Below, piece by piece: positions 59,079 through 64,000 of a DNA stretch of 64,000 nucleotides. The notes beneath the pieces are model-generated. The model made no database searches, had not been told where the DNA came from, and saw only the letters and a program-made list of their open reading frames with translations. The position numbers and the translations under genes were made by a program. Numbering within the stretch: the first letter of the stretch is position 1; each line of letters starts with the position of its first letter. This DNA is from Ruminococcus sp. UBA1394 (GTDB taxonomy: Bacteria; Bacillota; Clostridia; Oscillospirales; Ruminococcaceae). Location: NCBI GenBank assembly GCA_002305725.1, contig DBQM01000037.1, positions 67,604-131,603 of the forward strand, written 5' to 3'.

Positions 59079-59423
59079 ATGTCAGTTAAAAGAGGCGAAA
59101 TATACTACGCTGATTTAAGCCCTGTGGTAGGTTCAGAACAGGGCGGAATCAGACCGGTACTTATAGTTCAGAACGATGTAGGCAACAGGCACAGTCCCAC
59201 TGTTATTGCGGCCGCCATTACAAGTCAGCGTGAGAAGGCAAAGCTGCCGACCCATATTGAGCTGAGTGCGTCCGGCTGCGGACTTGCAAAGGACAGCGTT
59301 GTACTTCTTGAACAGATCAGGACAATCGACAAAAAAAGACTCAAAGAGCGTATGGGTGAACTTGAATCCTGCGATATGAACCGTGTGAACAATGCGCTTT
59401 CAATAAGTTTCGGACTCTCATAG
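59079..59423 (+). CDS. mazF: MazF/PemK-type toxin ribonuclease, no antitoxin seen
   Basis: A 114-residue protein matching Firmicute NdoA/MazF: RGEIYYADLSPVVGSEQGGIRPVLIVQND at the start, TVIAAAITSQREKAKLPTHIEL, and LLEQIRTIDKKRL. These enzymes cut mRNA at short motifs. GGAG precedes ATG. The antitoxin gene normally sits immediately upstream, but the 176 bases there hold no convincing frame, only the end of a family A repeat and a short hairpin. It may be an orphan or use an antitoxin elsewhere. Confidence 0.9.
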   Translation: MSVKRGEIYYADLSPVVGSEQGGIRPVLIVQNDVGNRHSPTVIAAAITSQREKAKLPTHIELSASGCGLAKDSVVLLEQIRTIDKKRLKERMGELESCDMNRVNNALSISFGLS

Positions 59424-59429
59424 TAAAAA

Positions 59430-59457
59430 TCCCTTAGAAGATACTTCTTCTAAGGGA
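59430..59457. terminator. Bidirectional terminator after mazF
   Basis: The stem TCCCTTAGAAG/CTTCTAAGGGA, flanked by A and T runs, lies between convergent genes. Confidence 0.8.
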
Positions 59458-59471
59458 ATATTTTTATGGTA

Positions 59472-60359
59472 TCAGAAAAAACTCAGCTGGCTCATTTCAT
59501 AGCCGCTTTTGTATGCGGAAATAATATCCTTCATTTTATAAAGAATGCCATATTTCCGGCACTCCTCCTCAAAAGTCTTCCATATGCTGCTTACATTTCT
59601 GATTGTACATTCATAGCTGTTTCCGTAAGTTCTGATATACTTTTCAGCAAGGTTTTCACCGGGGAAAATTTCCTCAAGCCTGTTGAGAAAATAATCTCTC
59701 TGATTCTGCCGGAGAGTGACACCGAATGCCGGATAAATGAATCTTCCTCCGCACTGTGCAGTTTTTCTTACAATTGAAACAATATTTTCCTCATTGTCCT
59801 CAATAAAGGGCAGTACCGGCATCAGTACAACGCCTGCGAAAATTCCATTTTCACTCAGCTTTGCTATAGCCTCAAAGCGTTCGGAAGATGTCGAAACATT
59901 GGGTTCAAGCTTTCGGCAAAGACTGTCATCTGCGGTTGTAACAGTAAGCTTGCAGATAACAGGGGAGTGTTCCGAAATGCTTTTCAGAATATCAGCGTCA
60001 CGGGTTATAAGAGCACTTTTTGTTACGACTGCGACCCCGAAATTGTAAGCGGCAAGCAGTTCAAGGGAGTGCCTTGTAAGCAGAAGCTCCTTTTCAAAAG
60101 GGTTGTAAGGGTCACTCATAGAACCAGTCCCCACAACTCCGGAGCGGACTTTTCTTTTAAGTTCATCTCTGAGAATCAGCAGGGAATCCTTTTTCGCCCT
60201 TACCTGTTCAAAGTTGTCTATTCTGTAGCATTCGCTGCGGCTGTCACAGTAAATACACCCATGACAGCAGCCACGGTAAATGTTCATGTTGTAGTCCGTG
60301 CCGAACCAGCTTGTGCTTTTGCATTTTGAAAGAATAGTTTTAACAGGAATGTATTCCAT
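59472..60359 (-). CDS. Radical SAM protein of the spore-photolyase-like family
   Basis: A 295-residue radical SAM protein. The cluster motif is GCCHGCIYC (CxxxCxxC at about 31-38), followed by GTGSMSDPYNPFEKE and TKSALITRDADIL, typical of the Rv2578c-type subgroup of SplB-like proteins. It lacks the C-terminal tyrosine/cysteine set that would identify true spore photoproduct lyase, and its substrate is unknown. ATG 60359 is preferred to an upstream TTG that overlaps the LUD gene. Confidence 0.8.
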   Translation of the reverse strand: MEYIPVKTILSKCKSTSWFGTDYNMNIYRGCCHGCIYCDSRSECYRIDNFEQVRAKKDSLLILRDELKRKVRSGVVGTGSMSDPYNPFEKELLLTRHSLELLAAYNFGVAVVTKSALITRDADILKSISEHSPVICKLTVTTADDSLCRKLEPNVSTSSERFEAIAKLSENGIFAGVVLMPVLPFIEDNEENIVSIVRKTAQCGGRFIYPAFGVTLRQNQRDYFLNRLEEIFPGENLAEKYIRTYGNSYECTIRNVSSIWKTFEEECRKYGILYKMKDIISAYKSGYEMSQLSFF

Positions 60360-60360
60360 A

Positions 60361-61032
60361 TCAGAAACCAAGATTTTCTGCTACAAGAATAACCTTTATT
60401 CTGCCTTTGTGCCTTTGCTTTGCAGAGATAAGATAGTTGCAGCAGATTCTTGCGTCCGATGAACAGCCGCAGGTTATTTCATCATTTCCTTTGGAAAATG
60501 CGGCACATTCTCCTGCTTTTGCGCAGTATGTATCACAGTCAAGTCTTACAGTATTTGCCGGAGCGGCAGTTTTCTTAACACGGTTTGCCGCCTCGTCAAG
60601 ACTGCCAACAATTTTATTGAATCCGGCAACGATAATGACAGATTCCGGACCGTATGCAATAGCCGCAACCCTGTTGCTGTTTCCGTCTACATTGTAAAGC
60701 TCGCCGTTTTCAGTAATGGCATTTGCGCTTGAAAGGTAGACATCAGCTGTAAAGGCTTTTCTGTAGATATCCGGTACTTCCTCCGGCGGTACTGCGTTTC
60801 TGTCGAGATAGCAGTAATCGGGGGATTTCACCATGTCGATTATACCGCATTCGTTAAGCGTAACCGAACCGCCGCTTGCGATTACATCACCTTTTTTTAT
60901 AAGTGATTTCACCTTTTCAGCCGCCTCTGCCTTTGTCTGTACGATGTATGCGGTCATATTGTTGCTTTCAAGAGCTTTTGCTGTTTTCTCCAGTCTGAGC
61001 TGTATAATTTTATTAAGATTTGCGTCAGTCAT
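60361..61032 (-). CDS. LUD domain protein (LutC/YkgG-like)
   Basis: A 223-residue protein of the lactate-utilisation (DUF162) family: ASGGSVTLNECGI, YLSSANAITENGELYNVDGNSNRV and YGPESVIIVAG. The C-terminus has a cysteine-rich run (DCDTYCAKAGEC, CGCSSDARICC) that may hold a metal cluster. No lutA/lutB partners are nearby, so lactate oxidation cannot be claimed. Located 11 bases after nadA. Confidence 0.85.
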   Translation of the reverse strand: MTDANLNKIIQLRLEKTAKALESNNMTAYIVQTKAEAAEKVKSLIKKGDVIASGGSVTLNECGIIDMVKSPDYCYLDRNAVPPEEVPDIYRKAFTADVYLSSANAITENGELYNVDGNSNRVAAIAYGPESVIIVAGFNKIVGSLDEAANRVKKTAAPANTVRLDCDTYCAKAGECAAFSKGNDEITCGCSSDARICCNYLISAKQRHKGRIKVILVAENLGF

Positions 61033-61043
61033 GCTGTCCTCCG

Positions 61044-61967
61044 TTATTCTCCAAGGCGTATCATTTCGTCAATGCACACTCTTGCTTTTCTTATTTCCTC
61101 GTCGTCCATGATAATTTCAAAAGCTTTTCCGTTGTCAAGATTCTGAAGAGTCTTGTAAACGTCCATTAAAGTTGTCATTTTCATGTTCGGGCAGAGAATT
61201 TTCTTAGAGAGGTAGTAAAATTCCTTTTCCGGACAGGCATACTGTAAATGCTCTGTAATGCTCATTTCAGTTCCGATAATGAATTCCTTTGCGTCTGATT
61301 CCATAGCATATTTCATAATACCGGAGGTTGAGCCGACATAATCAGCCTCTGCTGTCACTTCCGGACGGCATTCCGGGTGAACCAGCACAAGAGCGTCCGG
61401 GTGCTGTGCCTTAACGGCTTTAAGCTCAGTAAGAGTTACTGAGGCGTGAACCGGACAGCCGCCCTGCAAAAGCTTAATGTCCTTGTCCGGCACCTGTTTC
61501 TGAACGTAACTGCCGAGGTTGCAGTCCGGAATAAACAGAATCTTGTTGTTTTCCATTTTCTGTACTATCTTTACTGCTGTTGCGGAAGTAACGCACACGT
61601 CGCAGACTGTTTTCAGCGCCGCCGTTGTATTTATGTAAGCCACTACTGCACGGTCAGGCTCTTTTTCTTTAAGCTGGCTTATCATGACAGGGTCCATCTG
61701 TTCTGCCATAGGACAGCCAGCGCCGGAATTTGCAAGAAAAACCCGCTTGTCCGGTGAGAGCATTTTAACAGTTTCCGCCATGAAGTGTACTCCGCACATA
61801 ATAAATGCGTCGCAGCCGTGCTTTGCCGCAGCAACGCTTAAAGCGTAGGAATCGCCGGTTTCATCAGCAATTTCAACTATCTCCTTTGCCTGATAGGAAT
61901 GGGCAAGTATAACTGCATTTTTTTCCTTTTTGAGCTTTAAAATTTCGCTCTGAATATCCTTTATCAT
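61044..61967 (-). CDS. nadA: Quinolinate synthase
   Basis: A 307-residue [4Fe-4S] enzyme making quinolinate for NAD. It shows ILAHSYQAKEIVEIAD, IMCGVHFMAETVK (cluster Cys), FIPDCNLG, HPECRPEV and KKILCPNMKMTTL (cluster Cys). The usual partners nadB and nadC are not in the window. It is followed by the LUD and radical SAM genes. Confidence 0.96.
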   Translation of the reverse strand: MIKDIQSEILKLKKEKNAVILAHSYQAKEIVEIADETGDSYALSVAAAKHGCDAFIMCGVHFMAETVKMLSPDKRVFLANSGAGCPMAEQMDPVMISQLKEKEPDRAVVAYINTTAALKTVCDVCVTSATAVKIVQKMENNKILFIPDCNLGSYVQKQVPDKDIKLLQGGCPVHASVTLTELKAVKAQHPDALVLVHPECRPEVTAEADYVGSTSGIMKYAMESDAKEFIIGTEMSITEHLQYACPEKEFYYLSKKILCPNMKMTTLMDVYKTLQNLDNGKAFEIIMDDEEIRKARVCIDEMIRLGE

Positions 61968-61988
61968 ATTTCCTCCTGTTTTTTGACG

Positions 61989-63341
61989 TTATAAATTATT
62001 ATTATCCGGTTTTTCTGAATTTTCAGAACCGGTCATATCCTTTTCCAATGGCTTTTCTTCCGACTGTTCCTCTGTTTTTTCAGCCGGCTTTTCCTCTCTG
62101 ACATTTACTGCAGCGGGTTCCGGCTGTCCTGCGGTTTTGTAGTACTCCGTTTCAACAGGAAGCTTTTTTCTGTGAAGCTTGACTGCGATTACCTCGCTGA
62201 GAATGCTGTAAAGTACCGCAAACAGAGGTACAAATGCAATCATTCCGGCAAAACCGAACAGTCCGCCGCCCACGAAAATCGCAAACATTATCCAGAAAGA
62301 TGAAAGTCCGAGAGAGTTTACGAGAATTTTCGGACCGAGAATATTGCCGTCAAACTGCTGGAGCAGCAAAATGAAAATTACAAATATAAGTGTTTTGTCG
62401 GGTGTTGTAAGAAGAATAAGCAGTCCGCTTGGGATAGCGCCGATAAAAGGTCCGAAAAACGGAATCATGTTTGTTACGCCGACTATTACGCTTATAAGCA
62501 CGGCATAGGTTTTCATGTTGAGAATTAGCATTCCGATAAAGCAGAGGATGCCTATTATAAGAGAGTCCAGCGCCTTTCCCGAAAGAAAGTTGCTGAAAGT
62601 AGAATTGGCTCTTGACGCTACTGAAAGAATGTGAACACGTTTCTTCTCCGGGAACAGGGCATAAACTATTTTTTTGCATTGTGCAATAAGAGTTTCCTTG
62701 CTGTAAAGGAGATATATCGAAATGATTATTCCGAGGACACAGTTTTTTATACCGCTGATAAGCGACCATGCGCTGTCGGTAAGGTTTGCAAGAATGCCGT
62801 CCTTTGCAAGAAAACTGTCAAGCTTTGGCTCAAACTGGTTTACAGCTGAAATAACAAAATCCTGGATATTATTGAATTCGCTGTTGATGAAATCCTCTAT
62901 TTTGGGATTGCTTTCAAGAGTATCGCTGATTTTTTCATTGAGAAATTTCTGGAGATTGTTCAGATATGTGGTTATATTCATGAATATGCTTTTTATCGTT
63001 CCGATTATCTCCGGAACAATTGAGCCGACAATTGCAATTACAATTCCCAGCATTACTATAAGAGAAACAGTTATACCGATCGCCCTTGTAATTTTCGGGT
63101 GTTTTTTCTTCCTGAATACAAACCGGTCAAGCTTTCTTTCAGTAAATTTCATTATAGGATTTAAAATATACGCTATGACAAGTCCCCAGGTAACAGGGGC
63201 GAGGACAGACAGTATTTTATGGAAATACGAAAGAAAGACATTGTATTTGAACACCATCGCAACGAGCAGCAGACATACTGAAAAAACGATTATGCAGTAA
63301 ACGGCAATGGTGTTGCTTTTTACGTTAAATTTTATCTTCAT
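61989..63341 (-). CDS. AI-2E family transporter
   Basis: A 450-residue membrane protein with about eight helices in the PF01594 pattern (paired N-terminal helices, long middle domain, then GVTNMIPFFGPFIGAIPSG and GGGLFGFAGMIAFVPLFAVLYS). The C-terminal 50 residues are charged and Glu/Pro-rich. Family members export diverse substrates; a quorum-sensing role is not implied. Confidence 0.9.
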   Translation of the reverse strand: MKIKFNVKSNTIAVYCIIVFSVCLLLVAMVFKYNVFLSYFHKILSVLAPVTWGLVIAYILNPIMKFTERKLDRFVFRKKKHPKITRAIGITVSLIVMLGIVIAIVGSIVPEIIGTIKSIFMNITTYLNNLQKFLNEKISDTLESNPKIEDFINSEFNNIQDFVISAVNQFEPKLDSFLAKDGILANLTDSAWSLISGIKNCVLGIIISIYLLYSKETLIAQCKKIVYALFPEKKRVHILSVASRANSTFSNFLSGKALDSLIIGILCFIGMLILNMKTYAVLISVIVGVTNMIPFFGPFIGAIPSGLLILLTTPDKTLIFVIFILLLQQFDGNILGPKILVNSLGLSSFWIMFAIFVGGGLFGFAGMIAFVPLFAVLYSILSEVIAVKLHRKKLPVETEYYKTAGQPEPAAVNVREEKPAEKTEEQSEEKPLEKDMTGSENSEKPDNNNL

Positions 63342-63418
63342 TAAAAACTCCAGTTACACTAATTTATATAGTACAGTTTTATTATACATCATTTTCTGCA
63401 AAAATGGAATAGATTTTT

Positions 63419-63550
63419 TATAGTAAACTAAAAATATTTTTTTAGTTTACTATTAGCCGATATGCACGGAGCTTACGAAGTAAGCGGATGTGCAAGGCAA
63501 TAAAATAAATAATTATAGTGAACGCAAAATTATTTTTTGCGTTCACTATA
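63419..63550. repeat. Family B structured repeat (132 bp), copy 2
   Basis: Same ends and three-hairpin layout as 45639-45770. Base changes between the copies are paired within stems (for example ACG/CGT versus ACT/AGT in the first hairpin). It lies five bases beyond the end of the transporter gene. Confidence 0.85.
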
Positions 63551-63554
63551 AAAT

Positions 63555-64000
63555 TCAGATAAAAGAAGTTATAAAAATAATAAGGATCATGGCAGGGGCT
63601 AAAAATTTAATAAGGAATGAAATCGTTTTTCTGAAATAAATCTTATACTTGCCGCCTGATGACATCTCTCTGAACATCTCAGGCATTCCCCAGATATATC
63701 CTGTGAGAATACACATAAAGAAACCGCCTATGGGCATTAAAATCTTGTCGGAGAGAATCGTCAGAAAATCGAATATGCTTTCTCCCATAATTTTTACATT
63801 GCTGAGTAATCCAAAGGAAAGGGAGGCTGTGATTCCCACACCGGCAAAAACAATTCCGGGTATGATACAGGCTTTTGGTCTTGACCACTTGCGGCTGTCG
63901 ATAAAATATGACGCTATAACTTCCACAAGGGAAATCGAGGAGGTGACTGCGGCGAAAAAGACAAGTGCAAAAAATATTACCGCACATATCCTTCCGAATT
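63555..64000 (-). CDS. Sodium-dependent (NSS/SNF family) transporter, C-terminal part
   Basis: The frame is open to the window end, so the start lies outside. The visible 148 residues include FFAAVTSSISLVEVIASYF, the hallmark transmembrane segment of bacterial NSS symporters, and three to four more membrane helices ending ITSFI. These symporters take up amino acids with sodium. Incomplete. Confidence 0.85.
   Translation of the reverse strand, partial: FGRICAVIFFALVFFAAVTSSISLVEVIASYFIDSRKWSRPKACIIPGIVFAGVGITASLSFGLLSNVKIMGESIFDFLTILSDKILMPIGGFFMCILTGYIWGMPEMFREMSSGGKYKIYFRKTISFLIKFLAPAMILIIFITSFI

Noticed and set aside
59472..60359. True spore photoproduct lyase supporting the SpoVM finding
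   Set aside because: Only the general SplB-like radical SAM features are visible; the protein fits the broad Rv2578c-type subgroup, which is not tied to spores.

Overview
The window reads as a cellulolytic, low-to-mid-GC Firmicute of the Ruminococcus (Oscillospiraceae) type. The evidence is a GH48 exo-cellulase with a Big_2 module and a dockerin, two more secreted proteins ending in dockerins (a subtilisin-like protease and a leucine-rich-repeat protein), and clostridial gene order in the housekeeping blocks. Species assignment is inference. No rRNA, tRNA, CRISPR array, prophage or intact transposase gene was seen.

Region 1 (1-4.8 kb): a small membrane protein, a 64-residue protein whose end is overwritten by a repeat element, and a secreted dockerin protease. 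Region 2 (5.0-26.7 kb, all minus strand) is the core of the window and forms one sulfur-assimilation island. A sulfate ABC transporter (sbp-cysT-cysW-cysA) is co-transcribed with cysK and an Rrf2-type regulator. It is followed by a six-gene siroheme operon (hemA, sirC-like, hemC, cobA-hemD fusion, hemB, hemL). Next comes a twelve-gene operon (metY, sulfite reductase, tusA, thioredoxin, sulfur carrier, E1-like activator, JAMM peptidase, trxB, aprA, aprB, cysD, cysN). Together these can take sulfate to APS, sulfite and sulfide, with siroheme made on the spot. They then appear to pass sulfur through a protein thiocarboxylate to O-acetylhomoserine, giving homocysteine, as in the HcyS/HcyF/HcyD route known from Wolinella.

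Region 3 (26.9-35.9 kb): a MarR regulator and an XRE protein sharing an operator-like motif, a GldA/F/G-type ABC exporter with a DUF4340 protein, and the GH48 cellulase. Region 4 (36.0-54.1 kb, plus strand) is the conserved Firmicute block yicC-remA-gmk-rpoZ-priA-def-fmt-Zn protease-rsmB-rlmN-prpC-prkC-rsgA-thiN-spoVM, followed by recJ and a RelA/SpoT homologue. The 29-residue SpoVM gene is short and easily missed. Region 5 (54.4-64.0 kb): dockerin LRR protein, rplJ-rplL with an L10 leader, citrate synthase, a MazF-like toxin without visible antitoxin, a radical SAM protein, a LUD protein, nadA, an AI-2E-family permease and the end of a sodium-dependent transporter.

Four families of small interspersed repeats run through the intergenic spaces. 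Family A has TTAA-ended inverted repeats and forms or overlaps the stop codons of three genes. Family B is 132 bp, with three hairpins showing compensatory changes. Family C overlaps the 3' end of a small gene. Family D is REP-like, with paired palindromes also showing compensatory changes. Other notable points are a probable cysteine-containing leader peptide before the sulfate transporter, a near-identical 22-bp motif at the two sulfur promoters, and an apparent ATT start codon on the Rrf2 regulator.
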